This document shows, piece after piece, positions 1 to 9,437 of a stretch of 64,000 bases of DNA. Position numbers and translations under genes: made by a program. Where the stretch lies: contig NZ_JAIUCZ020000004.1 in assembly GCF_020176955.2 (NCBI RefSeq), positions 778,862-842,861 on the forward strand, given 5' to 3'. This stretch comes from Nocardia sp. alder85J. Lineage in GTDB: Bacteria; Actinomycetota; Actinomycetes; Mycobacteriales; Mycobacteriaceae. Every line of letters begins with the position of its first letter. Positions within the stretch are counted from its first letter, which is position 1. The notes under the pieces are model-generated. The model was not told where the DNA came from, did no database searches, and saw only the letters and a program-made list of their open reading frames with translations.

Positions 1-2
1 AC

Positions 3-212
3 ACCAGCGGATTTGTCGTCCTGCCCCGCCGCTGGGTGGTCGAACGCAGCCTGTCGTGGCTGTCTGGCAGCCGCCGGCTGGCCCGCGACTACGAACGACT
101 ACCTGTCCACCACGAAGCCCTCGTGCACTGGTCGATGATCCTGCTCATGACCCGCCGGCTGGCCCGGGCGCCACGTCACCGCGCGACGGTGAACAGCCCC
201 GTCGCCTGCTGA
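3..212 (+). CDS. IS5-type transposase, C-terminal fragment cut by the window edge
   Basis: Reading from base 3 gives an open frame without a start, ending at a TGA at 210-212. It contains FVVLPRRWVVERSLSWL and DYERLP, then SMILLMTRRLA, the usual C-terminal block of IS5/IS4-type DDE transposases in actinobacteria. The E of WVVERS matches the catalytic glutamate position of the family. The rest of the gene lies before the window, so its integrity cannot be judged. Its last bases overlap the end of a convergent gene. Confidence 0.8.
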   Translation, partial: TSGFVVLPRRWVVERSLSWLSGSRRLARDYERLPVHHEALVHWSMILLMTRRLARAPRHRATVNSPVAC

Positions 213-682
213 TCGGCCCACCCGCGAGCAGCCAGGCGTTTCAGCTTCGCCCGCACCCCCTCCACCTTCGACCGGTCCTCGACCGGGACCCCGAGTCCGG
301 CGGCGACCTTCCCGGCCCGCAACCCGCCCTCACCGGCGTCGGCGAGAACCTCGAGAATGTCGAGGTAATCGCCCGGCAGCACCACCGCCGGGTCCATCCC
401 AGGTTCCCGCTGCGGCACCACCACCGCGCCGATCGGCGACGCGCTCCCCGAAACAGGATGCAGCGCTGCCACTTCCGACTCCGGACCCGGGTCACCGGGC
501 CCAGCCTCAGCATCGATCTCGGCGAGGGTCTCCCGCGTGATCACCAACCGGGACAACCGCTGCTCACACGCCTGCAACTGCCCGGCCAGCTCGGTGATCC
601 GCCGCCGCAGCCCCTCGGCCTCCTCCACGGCCGCAGCCTCCCGCCGGGCCAGTTCCCCACGCCACGACTGTGTCACCGCCAC
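176..682 (-). CDS. Coiled-coil plus winged-helix protein next to the IS
   Basis: 168 aa from a GTG at 680-682, with a G-run about 10 nt upstream. Residues about 5-60 are charged and heptad-like (REAAAVEEAEGLRRRI) and look like a coiled coil. The C-terminal third (DYLDILEVLADAGEGGL to RLAARGWADQQATGLF) has the helix pattern of a winged-helix domain. It converges on the transposase and overlaps its last 37 bases, so it may be an accessory gene of that element. No specific function is recognised. A start further upstream at 724 is possible. Confidence 0.55.
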   Translation of the reverse strand: MAVTQSWRGELARREAAAVEEAEGLRRRITELAGQLQACEQRLSRLVITRETLAEIDAEAGPGDPGPESEVAALHPVSGSASPIGAVVVPQREPGMDPAVVLPGDYLDILEVLADAGEGGLRAGKVAAGLGVPVEDRSKVEGVRAKLKRLAARGWADQQATGLFTVAR

Positions 683-1402
683 GAGGATAGGCCCCCAGCA
701 ACCACTCCGACAGACCCCGCCCATTCCCGCAGATCACCACGCCAAGACCACTATTCGATCAGTTTGTACACAGGCACTTACGGAATTCGCCGATCACTGC
801 CGATCTCGGCCAGCTTGTCCTGCTGTACCGATCAGCACAACACCAGCCTGCCTGCAGTCGGGCCACCCGCTCATGGGAGCAGTCCCAGCCGGCGCGGCCA
901 GGGGAGTATCCTGATCCTGCTGATCCGCAGGATCACCTGTCCGCCAGAAGAATTCACTCCGTGGTAACGGCGGCGGGCGCGCGATTCTGACGTGCCGATC
1001 CTCGAGTGCATTCGATCCGCAGTGCGCCCGCGCAGGTCATCGCATCGTGAATCCACCGCCACGATGGCCCGTACTCGCGACGGGGACCACGAATTCGACG
1101 AGACCGCTCCTCGGGGCCGATGGCCGGAGGGCAGATCGTTTTCCACACCGCCCGACGGCAGGCAGCGAACACGCCTGCGCTGCTGGACTTCCGATACCAC
1201 ACGCCTGCGGTCCGAATCACTGTCCGTCGTCCCGGAAGATCCGGTGCCACCGTCGCCGAGCGTTCTCTCCATACCAGTTCTCTTGTTTCGTAGCCGCGTA
1301 TCGCCGGAATATTCACCCACAAATAACAATTCCGCCCCCGATCAGCGGCTCCTTGCCCGCCGCCTCGACGACACCCCGCGGTACCGATCGCCGCCGGAGG
1401 GG
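683..1402. other. No convincing gene; one operator-like inverted repeat
   Basis: About 720 bases with no reading frame of protein-like composition on either strand. The one clear structure is GATCCTGC(6 nt)GCAGGATC at 913-934, a perfect 8-bp inverted repeat that could be an operator or weak hairpin. Confidence 0.4.
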
Positions 1403-2002
1403 GTGTGGTGGTGCGCGACCCCCGATCCCCGCGACGCCTACCTCGCGGCGGTGCACTCGCCCCGCTACCAAGTGCACGGTGCACCGAACTGCTTGGTGGC
1501 TGCCGTTCTCACCGGAATGGGTTGCTCGGCAGGCGTTCTGCGGGAACTGGAATATGAAGCGGGCCACGGAAGACACCGTGGGCATGTCGGGTTCGGGTCG
1601 TCTCGCCACCGACGTCTGCAACGATTCACCCCGCCCGCGCGGGCCCTGCTGGATTCGTTGCAACGTCACCAGGACACCGGAGTGACGTGGAGGACCGCCG
1701 CCGACCGTGCGGGCCAACCCTGCACTGGCGCGACACTCGCCATCACCGCTGCGGCCGGCCGTGGATACCGCCGGACTCGGGCTGGATATCCGTCGGGCGG
1801 CCGCTGCTTGCCCGCAACCCCGACCTTTCGCTCCACAGCGAACCGCATTACCGACACCCCGGCGCATCGAGGCCGGTGCCCACCGTCGTCGGGCCAGGAT
1901 TCCCGCCGTCGCCGGTACGGACGGGGCCGGTCCAGTGGTCCCTGTATGTATTTCCCTTCTGTTGTTGCTGTTTCCGTTCTCATTACTCGGGAGTTGTTGT
2001 GA
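1403..2002 (+). CDS. Hypothetical protein, start and end uncertain
   Basis: From about 1403 one frame has good protein character for 110-120 residues (RDAYLAAVHSPRYQVHGAPN, then FTPPARALLDSLQRHQDTGV), after which composition becomes low-complexity and Arg-rich up to the stop at 2002. The GTG at 1403 sits only 3 nt after GGAGG, which is tight, so an upstream start near 1350 is possible. The domain is not recognised. The change in character after about 1750 suggests a frameshift or that only the first part is genuine. It lies directly upstream of the MoxR operon. Confidence 0.35.
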   Translation: MWWCATPDPRDAYLAAVHSPRYQVHGAPNCLVAAVLTGMGCSAGVLRELEYEAGHGRHRGHVGFGSSRHRRLQRFTPPARALLDSLQRHQDTGVTWRTAADRAGQPCTGATLAITAAAGRGYRRTRAGYPSGGRCLPATPTFRSTANRITDTPAHRGRCPPSSGQDSRRRRYGRGRSSGPCMYFPSVVAVSVLITRELL

Positions 2003-3222
2003 CCGTTGCTGTTTCACCTGCCGTCGCCAGCGCGTCGGTACCCGCGTCTACCGACGCGGTCATGCGTGCGATCGTCTCGGAGCTGTCGGATCGGTTCTAC
2101 GAGCGTGGGGAGGTGGTCCGAGCGGTTGTCGTGGCTGTGCTGGCCCAGCAGCACTCGTTTCTGCTCGGCCCGCCCGGCACCGGAAAATCAGAGTTGTGCC
2201 GGGCGCTGACCCAGCGGATCACCGGTGCCCGCCAGTGGGAGATGCTGCTGTCGAAATTCACCTCGCCCACCAAAATGTTCGGGCCCATCGACGTCGGCGC
2301 ACTGGCCCAGGGCCAGTATCGGCAGATCCTGGACGACCACGCCGCCACCGCCCATATCGCCTTCGTCGACGAGATCTTCAAATGCGGCGTCGGTGCGCTC
2401 AACGAGACGTTGTCGTGGCTCAACGAGCGCCGCTATTCCCCGGAATCCGGCGGGGCTCCGATCGAGTGCCCGTTGATCTCCGCAGTGACCGCCTCCAACG
2501 AACTGCCCGACGGCGAGGAGACCGCCGCGATCTGGGACCGGCTCAGCGTCCGCATCCAAGTCGACTACCTGCACGCCGAGTCCACGTTCATCGACCTGCT
2601 CAAGGCCGACCAGTCCGGGCCCGGACCTGTCACCACGGTTGATCTGGACGCGCTGTTGCACGCGGTCCGCATCGAAGTACCCGCGGTAGCGGTGCCCGAC
2701 GCGATTTTCGAGACTGTCGCGAGGTTGCGTGCCACGCTGCGCGAAGATGGCATCGTCGTGTCGGATCGACGCTGGAAACAGAGCGTCGGGTTGTTGCGGG
2801 CTTCGGCGTGGCTGGCCGGGCGCGACCGTGTCGAGGACACCGATCTGATCATCCTGACGCATGTCTTGTGGTCCACCCTCACCGAACGGCACACCGTCGC
2901 CGAGCGGGTCCTGGAAGCGGTCAATCCCGACGAGCGTGAGGCGTTGACCGCCGAAGAGGCGATCACCGAACTCGGCCGCGAGTTCGACCAGAAACACGCC
3001 GACCTGTCCCCGGACGACCTGTGCGTGTGGGTGATCAAGGAGGCCAACAGCAAACTCAACTCCCTGAAAACGACCCTGGCGGATCTGCACACCCACGCAA
3101 GCTCCGCGGCACGGTCCACCGGCACCATCGACCGGGTCGAGGCCGTTCGCGCGGATCTGCACAAACGTATGATGTCCCAGCTGCTCAACGCCCCCGCCCA
3201 GGCGAACGGGACGCAGCCGTGA
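1999..3222 (+). CDS. MoxR/RavA-type AAA+ ATPase
   Basis: 407 aa. The GTG at 1999 has GGGAG 5-6 nt upstream, and residues before it are not protein-like. Walker A GPPGTGKS is at residues about 57-64 and Walker B AFVDEIFK at about 121-128, followed by NETLSWLNERRY and the sensor-1 region TASNELPDGEE. This is the MoxR branch (RavA-like) of AAA+ proteins, which act as chaperones or remodellers with a VWA-domain partner. The next gene encodes exactly such a partner and begins inside this stop codon (GTGA overlap), so the two are translationally coupled. The substrate is unknown. Confidence 0.9.
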   Translation: MTVAVSPAVASASVPASTDAVMRAIVSELSDRFYERGEVVRAVVVAVLAQQHSFLLGPPGTGKSELCRALTQRITGARQWEMLLSKFTSPTKMFGPIDVGALAQGQYRQILDDHAATAHIAFVDEIFKCGVGALNETLSWLNERRYSPESGGAPIECPLISAVTASNELPDGEETAAIWDRLSVRIQVDYLHAESTFIDLLKADQSGPGPVTTVDLDALLHAVRIEVPAVAVPDAIFETVARLRATLREDGIVVSDRRWKQSVGLLRASAWLAGRDRVEDTDLIILTHVLWSTLTERHTVAERVLEAVNPDEREALTAEEAITELGREFDQKHADLSPDDLCVWVIKEANSKLNSLKTTLADLHTHASSAARSTGTIDRVEAVRADLHKRMMSQLLNAPAQANGTQP

Positions 3223-4844
3223 GCGCGCCGCAACCGCAGCCGCACACGACCGTCGGTGAGCTCGCGGCGCGGGCGGCACGCTGGCTCGGGCTGGACCAAC
3301 CCACCCCGCAGTACCGCCATGCCGTGGTCGGGGACCGGCTCGACGAGCACACCTGGACCCAGACCCGCGATGAAGCCCAGGCCCTGGGCGTGCTGGAGAA
3401 CCGGATCAGCGACGGTCACACCCACCCCGGCGACCTGCTGCACGACATGTTCCTGGCCGCCTACAAGGCGCAGCCCCGTATTCGTGACGCCGAGGACATG
3501 CTGGTGTCCCGGTTGCCCAATCACGCGGTCGTGTCCTCGATCACCGAGACTCCCGAGTGGCGCACTCTGCACCGGCACACCGTCGGTGACCGGCATGCTG
3601 CCGCGATGGCCGTGCTGGCCCACGCCGACGCCTTGAGATCCTGGTCGGCAGACAGTCACCAGGCGCAATCGGTCGCCGACGATGCTGACCGGCATACTCG
3701 CGACGCCCGGGACGCCACCGATGCGGTCACCGCCGCGTTCGATGACGCGGCCATGGGACGGGACCTGTCCGACCCGGTCCCGGATCAGCAGGTCGACATC
3801 GTCGATCAGGCCATCGCCGAGGCATCCGCCGCCGCCGCGACAGCGGCCGACGCGACCGCAGGCGCCCAGCACGCCGCGGCCGAGGTCGGGGCCGCGCTAC
3901 GGGCGTCCCTGCGGGCCGCGGCCGACAAGGCCGCCCAGGACGCTGCCGCCGAGCATGCCCTCACGGCGGCGTGGAATATCGCTGATGAGCAGTTGGAACG
4001 GATGTCGTTTCGGGAGCGGACCGCGTTGGCGCAGCGGCTGCGGTCGGGGCGTTTGGGTGAGTTCGCCGATCTGATCGGCCGGTTCCGGGTGATGGCCGCG
4101 GGCATCTCCGCGCGCCGCAGCAGCCACGGCCGCGACGAGGTCATCGGCGTCACCCTTGGCGACGATCTGTCACGGCTGATCCCGTCCGAGCTGGCCGCGA
4201 TCGGGGTGCCCGCGCTGCGGGCGGTGTTCGCCGCCAGACATGCCGAACAGCAACTCGTGATCTATCAGACCATCGGTCCGCAGCCGGAGAGCCGGGGAGC
4301 GATCGTCGCGTGCATCGACTGTTCCCCCTCGATGCGCCACCGCCACCCCGGTCCCGGTGGCCGGGAAGTCACTCGCGAAGCGTGGGCCAGAGCCTGTGGG
4401 CTGGCGCTGCTGGACCAGGCCCGCCGCCAGCGCCGCGATTTCGTCGCCGTCATGTTCGCCGCTGCCGACGACGTCTCGGTGTACCGATTTCCCGCCGGCG
4501 ACGATCCGCTCCTGGATCAGGTGCTGGCATTCGCCGACCATCCCAGCGGCCACGGCACCGACTTCCGGGCCCCGTTGGAGCAGGCCTCGGAAATTCTCGC
4601 CCGCCAATACAACCGCGACGGTGCCGTCAAGGGCGACATCGTGCTGATCACCGACGGCGAGGACCACCTCGCCGACACCTGGCTCTCGCGGTGGCGAGAT
4701 CGCAAGACCCGCTTGGGATTCCGCACGTTCATCATTGCCATCGACACCGCCCCGACCGACACACTGACCGCCCTGGCCGACCATCTCACCCTCGTCGACG
4801 ACCTCGTCCCCGCCGCCGCAGACGAGGTGTTCGCCCTCCTGTAG
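3219..4844 (+). CDS. VWA-domain protein, partner of the MoxR ATPase
   Basis: 541 aa from a GTG overlapping the MoxR stop by 4 nt. Residues about 190-260 are very Ala-rich and probably helical or coiled-coil. The C-terminal third is a von Willebrand factor A domain: a MIDAS motif IDCSPSM with D367, S369 and S371, a Thr region HGTDFRAP, and a second acidic site LITDGEDHL. MIDAS residues bind a divalent ion for protein contact. There is no signal peptide or membrane segment, so it is cytoplasmic. MoxR-VWA pairs usually remodel or activate a target complex; here the following 363-aa gene is the likely third component. Confidence 0.88.
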   Translation: MSAPQPQPHTTVGELAARAARWLGLDQPTPQYRHAVVGDRLDEHTWTQTRDEAQALGVLENRISDGHTHPGDLLHDMFLAAYKAQPRIRDAEDMLVSRLPNHAVVSSITETPEWRTLHRHTVGDRHAAAMAVLAHADALRSWSADSHQAQSVADDADRHTRDARDATDAVTAAFDDAAMGRDLSDPVPDQQVDIVDQAIAEASAAAATAADATAGAQHAAAEVGAALRASLRAAADKAAQDAAAEHALTAAWNIADEQLERMSFRERTALAQRLRSGRLGEFADLIGRFRVMAAGISARRSSHGRDEVIGVTLGDDLSRLIPSELAAIGVPALRAVFAARHAEQQLVIYQTIGPQPESRGAIVACIDCSPSMRHRHPGPGGREVTREAWARACGLALLDQARRQRRDFVAVMFAAADDVSVYRFPAGDDPLLDQVLAFADHPSGHGTDFRAPLEQASEILARQYNRDGAVKGDIVLITDGEDHLADTWLSRWRDRKTRLGFRTFIIAIDTAPTDTLTALADHLTLVDDLVPAAADEVFALL

Positions 4845-4892
4845 CCCCGCAGAGCTCTGGCCCGCAGAGCCTCGAGAAGGGAAACCACCACC

Positions 4893-5984
4893 ATGACCGC
4901 TGTCGCACCCATCTACATCGCGCCCCTCGCGATGACTGCTGTCACGCCCACCGCACCCGCCGCCAATCACAACTCGCTGGCCGCTTACACCGACCAGACC
5001 AGCCGCAACCCGCTGCTGGGGTACATCGTGGTCTACAGCGTGTTCCGCGGCCAGATCACCCTGGACGACACGACCGCGCAGTTCCAGGATCTGGGTTTGG
5101 AAACCGACCTGTTGCCCGGACCGCTGCGCCCTGACGATGCGTTCCTGCGTGTCACCGGCGCCGACGGTATCCGCGACACCTACCGGCTGGACACCCTGCG
5201 CGACGACGGCACCGACGCCCCCGCCAGCGGTGCGCCGAGCCCGGCCGGTCCCGTGCGGTCGGCCAGCCTGATGATCCGCCCCGTGCGCCGCGACAGCCAG
5301 CGCATCGTGCGCCACATCGTGCGCGAACTGCGTGACGAGTCCGCCTCCACCCTCGCCTACGACACCCACCTGGGTGAAGTCGTCTTCGAACGCGACAGCG
5401 CGTCGAGCAGGTCCGGCCGGCTGGTGATCCGGCTGGACCACGCGGCGATCGCCGCGGAGCTCGCGCCCGCCGAACTGCCGCGTGTGCACGCCCTCGTGCG
5501 TGCGGTCGAGGAGCAGCATCGGTGGCAGTGCCGGTATCTGGGGGCCGACCGGATCCGCACCCTGCTACGGGACTACATGCACCACATCGACGCGGTCCCG
5601 GTGCGGCCCACCGGTGGTGTGTATTTCGTCACCGCCGACCACGCGGCCACCCTCGAGGGTCTGCACCAGTTCATCGAGGGCCTCGGGCACCACAGCATGT
5701 TCGCCCGCATCCCGCTGCCCGACGAGACCGAGATGCGCCAGCTGATCATCACCTCGTTCATCGCCTCCGCCAAGGACGCCCTCCAGCGGCTGTCCGCGGA
5801 CATCGCCGCCGCCCAGCGAACCACCGTCACCGACAACAAGCGCAAGGCCCTGTTCGACCGGTTCCGCACCCTCAAACACCAGGCCGCCGACTACTCCCAT
5901 CGGCTCGAGACCAGCCTGGGCGACACCAGCTCCTCGCTGGATCTGGTCGAAACCCAGCTCACCGCCCTGCTGCAATCGCAGTAG
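4893..5984 (+). CDS. DUF6744-like protein, third gene of the MoxR-VWA operon
   Basis: 363 aa, ATG at 4893 with GAGAAGGGA upstream, 48 nt after the VWA gene. After a short Ala/Pro-rich leader comes LLGYIVVYSVFRGQITLDD and a run of mixed alpha/beta sequence, ending in helices rich in Lys, Arg and Gln (residues about 285-355). It resembles actinobacterial and phage proteins I remember as DUF6744, an assignment not checked. No catalytic motif is visible. Co-transcription with MoxR and VWA suggests a substrate or adaptor of that complex. Confidence 0.75.
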   Translation: MTAVAPIYIAPLAMTAVTPTAPAANHNSLAAYTDQTSRNPLLGYIVVYSVFRGQITLDDTTAQFQDLGLETDLLPGPLRPDDAFLRVTGADGIRDTYRLDTLRDDGTDAPASGAPSPAGPVRSASLMIRPVRRDSQRIVRHIVRELRDESASTLAYDTHLGEVVFERDSASSRSGRLVIRLDHAAIAAELAPAELPRVHALVRAVEEQHRWQCRYLGADRIRTLLRDYMHHIDAVPVRPTGGVYFVTADHAATLEGLHQFIEGLGHHSMFARIPLPDETEMRQLIITSFIASAKDALQRLSADIAAAQRTTVTDNKRKALFDRFRTLKHQAADYSHRLETSLGDTSSSLDLVETQLTALLQSQ

Positions 5985-6121
5985 ACGACACCGAACCGCC
6001 GTGGCGGGCCCGCCACCAGGCGGGCCCGCCCCTCACCGACGCTGCCGATAACGGCCACGGGCCCAGTGATGCGAACCACAGTGTCTCGGCTCATATCATC
6101 CACAGTTGCACAGCGGAATTG

Positions 6122-6874
6122 ATGACCGTCCAGACGAGCATCCCACATCATCCAGAGCCCCGGCCGCACGGTCGCGCGCCGTGCCACCGTGGCACCGCGG
6201 ACGTGCGTCGTGTGGTGACCGAGGTGCTGCGGGACCATACCGACGAGTCCTCAGCGGTCATCGATCGCGACCACCGGTACGGGCTCACCCGAACCACCAT
6301 GTTGTCGTGGATGGACAAGGGCCGCAACGGATTCGACCGCTACTACACACGCAGCCTCAACCCGTACACCCAGCAGTGGAACGCCGCGCGCCGCAACTTC
6401 ACCGCGCCGCGCATCTTCCTGGTCCGCCGGCGCACCCTGCGTGCCGTCCCGCAGACGTTCGCGGTGCGCCGGTGGACCGCCTGGCCGGCGTTCTACACCT
6501 CGGGGATCTGGCCTCTGCTGACGACCACCGAGAGGCAGGACATCGCGCACATCGTCCAAACAGCCACGATCTGGAACCCGACGCGCGAATCGGCCTGGGA
6601 CCCGATCGTGGCCGGGTTCCGCGACGGGCACCTCGCCACCGCGCACGAATGGAACCGCGATCTGCCGCAATGGAGGATGACTCCCCTCGAATCCGGCAGC
6701 CTTCGCGCCTACATCGGCATGAACGGCCCCGACCTACGCTCGCGTGGCTGGTGGACCCCGCGCCCACCACGCGCGCGATCCGCTCCCGCGTGCCCTCGCC
6801 GCAGCGGTGACACGCCACCGCCCTCCGGCAGGCCCGTCTCCCACATACCACCTCGTCCAGGTGCGCAATTGTGA
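6122..6874 (+). CDS. Hypothetical protein
   Basis: 250 aa from the ATG at 6122; no strong ribosome-binding site. Residues about 28-215 have good protein character, with Trp-rich stretches (LSWMDKGRNGFDRYYTRSL, RRWTAWPAFYTSGIWPL, SAWDPIVAGF). The last 35 residues become Pro/Arg-rich and may not be conserved. There is no recognisable domain, signal peptide or membrane segment. It lies 137 nt after the MoxR-VWA operon on the same strand. Confidence 0.6.
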   Translation: MTVQTSIPHHPEPRPHGRAPCHRGTADVRRVVTEVLRDHTDESSAVIDRDHRYGLTRTTMLSWMDKGRNGFDRYYTRSLNPYTQQWNAARRNFTAPRIFLVRRRTLRAVPQTFAVRRWTAWPAFYTSGIWPLLTTTERQDIAHIVQTATIWNPTRESAWDPIVAGFRDGHLATAHEWNRDLPQWRMTPLESGSLRAYIGMNGPDLRSRGWWTPRPPRARSAPACPRRSGDTPPPSGRPVSHIPPRPGAQL

Positions 6875-7065
6875 GGCTTCGGTTCGGCCGCCGTGCGCGA
6901 GATCTTCTCCGTACCAGAGGTTCTCGCACCTCCACCATGTCCAGCGGCCGGGCCGCCGGTCACGGTCTGCCTCGCACCGTCCTGCTCGCTGGGTCCGCAC
7001 GCCACTCGGCCGTGCGCGGAGCCGTCGATGACCGGCCCTACTCGACCTTCGGTCAGGAGTACGCC

Positions 7066-7248
7066 ATGAGCACCACAGACGATGCATCGCAATCGGTTCC
7101 ATCCACGGTCGGCACGGAGGGCGAGCCCCTAACCGCCGACGAGAAGAGAGAGCTGATGACGCTGGTGAAGACCCCCGACCTCACCAGCGCCCAGATCGCT
7201 CGCGCGATCGACCTGTCCAGACGTCACGCCGCGTCCCGACTGCGATGA
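7066..7248 (+). CDS. Small helix-turn-helix-like protein
   Basis: 60 aa. ATG at 7066 with AGGAG 6 nt upstream, a good site. The C-terminal half, ELMTLVKTPDLTSAQIARAI then DLSRRHAASRLR, has the spacing of a helix-turn-helix (turn near LTSAQIARAIDLSRRHA), so it could bind DNA. It is too short for a full repressor unless it dimerises. Neighbours are unknown. Confidence 0.6.
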   Translation: MSTTDDASQSVPSTVGTEGEPLTADEKRELMTLVKTPDLTSAQIARAIDLSRRHAASRLR

Positions 7249-7315
7249 CCGCGATCGCCTGACCGCCGACGCTGCCCGCTGTATCGCCTATTCACCTCGA
7301 CATGGAGTGATTCTC

Positions 7316-8140
7316 ATGCCTCACTTGTTCACTGCGTCCTGGATCGATGACTCCGAGAATGTCTGCGCGTTGGCGGACGAGGTCTTCGACGCATGGGTCG
7401 AGGTGAAATCCGACGCAGCGTACGGGTTTCTCCAGTCCTCCCGGCACACCTCCGAATCGCCTGGCCGACTGTCGTTCCGGGCATGCCTGACCGAGACCCT
7501 GCCGGACGGCACCCGGGAGACCACCGAGGTCGCCGCGATACGCAGCCGCGATCGGTCCGACGATCCGCCGTCGGGATGGCTCACGGTGGATGTGCACCGC
7601 AGTGGCGAGGATCGGCACGACTATCTTTCCTCGCCGTGGCTGGTGCAGCAGTTGATCGCGCGCGGTGTGCGGCCACGATTCGCCGATGATCCGCTCTCGG
7701 TGTCGCCCACCGTCGTCCGTGGCCAGGACGGGGGAGAAGCCTTGGCAGCACAGGTGACCGACTTCGAGCGCCGCATCCCGGTGGTCGTGCTCAGCAGCGA
7801 GCCCGAACTGTTCGCCCGGCTGCGCCGCGAACGCAGCAACCTCGCCGACATCGCGGCCGAGACGGCCCGCTCGTGCGCGGGACTGGCCCGTGTGGTCCTG
7901 ATCGAGGAGGCCGCACGCGTTCAGTTCAATGACGCTGTCGGGTCCGGTCTCGCCGTCGACGCGGGCGGGTTGCGGGTGTTCCGCCCCGACACGGACCCCG
8001 CGGTGGACGCCGACGCGCGCCGGCACCCGCACCGCCGGGCCGAAGCATGGTATCCACACCCGGCCACAGCTCCCGGTTTCGTCGGGCGGCTGCTGGCCTC
8101 GGATGCCCTGATCGCCGCCCACGCCGCAGTGACGGTCTGA
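7316..8140 (+). CDS. Hypothetical protein, about 274 aa
   Basis: The ATG at 7316 is preceded by GGAG 8 nt upstream; a GTG at 7307 is an alternative. The protein is mixed alpha/beta and fairly acidic, with VVLSSEPELFARLRRERSNL and ARVVLIEEAARVQF in the middle, recalling a Rossmann-like or PIN-like alternation, but no catalytic residues stand out. No membrane segments. The family is not recognised. It is 67 nt after the small HTH-like gene and may share its transcript. Confidence 0.6.
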   Translation: MPHLFTASWIDDSENVCALADEVFDAWVEVKSDAAYGFLQSSRHTSESPGRLSFRACLTETLPDGTRETTEVAAIRSRDRSDDPPSGWLTVDVHRSGEDRHDYLSSPWLVQQLIARGVRPRFADDPLSVSPTVVRGQDGGEALAAQVTDFERRIPVVVLSSEPELFARLRRERSNLADIAAETARSCAGLARVVLIEEAARVQFNDAVGSGLAVDAGGLRVFRPDTDPAVDADARRHPHRRAEAWYPHPATAPGFVGRLLASDALIAAHAAVTV

Positions 8141-8213
8141 ACTGCCCGATCACCGGCCCGCCCCCCGCTCCAGCGGCACACGTCGATGGATGTGAGGATC
8201 CGACCGAATCGCC

Positions 8214-8360
8214 ATGATCCCCGCCGAGATTCCGCTCACGGCCCTCTCGGTCGCCGCGCTCGTCGCCGCCGTACTTCTCGCCTGGCTGCTGCGCGATGCG
8301 AATGCGACCTCGATCCCCGCAACGAACGCGGCGCCACCCCAGCCGATACGCACATCGTGA
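8214..8360 (+). CDS. Small single-span membrane protein
   Basis: 48 aa starting MIPAEIPLTALS, with a hydrophobic stretch ALVAAVLLAWLL at residues about 13-27, then a polar Pro/Thr-rich tail ending PQPIRTS. This matches a one-helix membrane peptide with a short exposed tail. The upstream GAGGAT is about 17 nt away, which is far, so translation is uncertain. It sits between two longer genes on the same strand. Confidence 0.4.
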   Translation: MIPAEIPLTALSVAALVAAVLLAWLLRDANATSIPATNAAPPQPIRTS

Positions 8361-8625
8361 TCATCGTCACCGTGCCGCCCTCCGCCGCAACGATGCACGT
8401 CGTCATCGCGGCTGCGCCGGCACCGGCCAGCACATGCGACCACCGTGTGCCCTGATCGCGCCTACTGCGAATCCCACGTGCTCGCCCTGACCACCCAGGG
8501 CGCTGCGCACCGCTTCGCCGCGTCGCATCCGCCATCGGGCCGCAGGTCGGTTCAACGCCATCCGGCGCAGCATCCACGCATCCACACCCCGCCAGGTGAT
8601 GTGTAATTCGAGGGAGTCCGAGACC

Positions 8626-9437
8626 GTGAATGTCATCGACAGTTTCCGCGACGAGTTCTTTTTCTTGTCGAATTGTTCCGACCACCCCGCTGTCTACGAC
8701 GAGGTGGAGTATCCGTCCGGTGAGCACGCCTTCGCCGCAGCGAAAACCCTGGACCTCGCTCAACGCGCCGCGATCCGCGAATCGGCTACTCCCAGGGCCG
8801 CCAAGGCTGCCGGGCGAGCTGTCCCGTTGCGGCCCGGCTGGGACCGTCGCGTGCGGTTCGAAGCGATGCGCGACATTCTCGCCTCGAAGTTCTCCGTCGC
8901 GGCGATGGCCGACCGGTTGACCGCGACCGGTGATGCGCTGCTGATCGAGGGCAACACCTGGCGTGACGGAACGTGGGGACGCTGGCAGCGGCCCGGATAC
9001 CTAGCGGCCACCGGCGGCAACGAACTCGGGTGGCAGTTGATGCGCACCCGCACCCGACTGCGCGGGCTGGACCCGGCGGTGCACTGGCCCCGCGCTGCCT
9101 TGACCGGCCACCGGGAGCACCTTCTGGACCCCGGCGTACACGACTGGGTCCGAGACGAACTCGCGCGTGTCACCCGCAGACTTCACACCCAGCACGCCAC
9201 CACCGTGGGGTGCAGTGGTATGGCCACCGGCGCGGACACCTGGTGGGCCGAGGTGGTCCAGCAGACCGGCGGGATGAGTTTGTGGGCATACGTACCGTTC
9301 CCCGGCCAGTCCGACCGGTGGACTCCCGCCCAGCAGGCCGACCACCGCCGGTTGCTCGCCGCCGCCGACCGAACGCTCACTATCGGGGCCACCGCCCACA
9401 CGCGGTTTCTGTTCGCGCGCAACGAGGTCATGATCGG
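8626..9437 (+). pseudogene. NADAR-SLOG fusion protein, 5' part, split by a transposon
   Basis: The GTG at 8626 follows GGGAG by 8-9 nt. Residues 1-150 are a canonical NADAR (YbiA/RibX-like) domain: IDSFRDEFFFLSN, YPSGEHAFAAAKTLD, and LLIEGNTWRDGTWG. NADAR enzymes act on ADP-ribose-linked or riboflavin-pathway intermediates. The second domain (LTGHREHLLD, GCSGMATGADTWWAE, VPFPGQ) is SLOG-like, a Rossmann fold that binds nucleotides. The reading frame leaves homology exactly after NEVMI, at a GATCGG; the missing end lies 6.5 kb away at 15929-16100 in compatible frame. The interrupted frame runs on to a stop at 9621 with foreign residues. Confidence 0.85.
9432..9437. repeat. Left junction hexamer of the Tn554-like element
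   Basis: GATCGG, identical to the right junction. It lies within the target codons ATG ATC GG of the SLOG domain. Confidence 0.8.

Noticed and set aside
954..2017. Several overlapping long open frames on both strands before the MoxR gene
   Set aside because: Arg/Pro/Ser-rich composition and no ribosome-binding sites; only the plus frame from about 1403 has partial protein character.
8214..8455. Longer alternative frames over the 48-aa membrane peptide
   Set aside because: Arg- and Ala-rich without initiation signals; only the 48-aa frame gives a hydrophobic helix with a polar tail.
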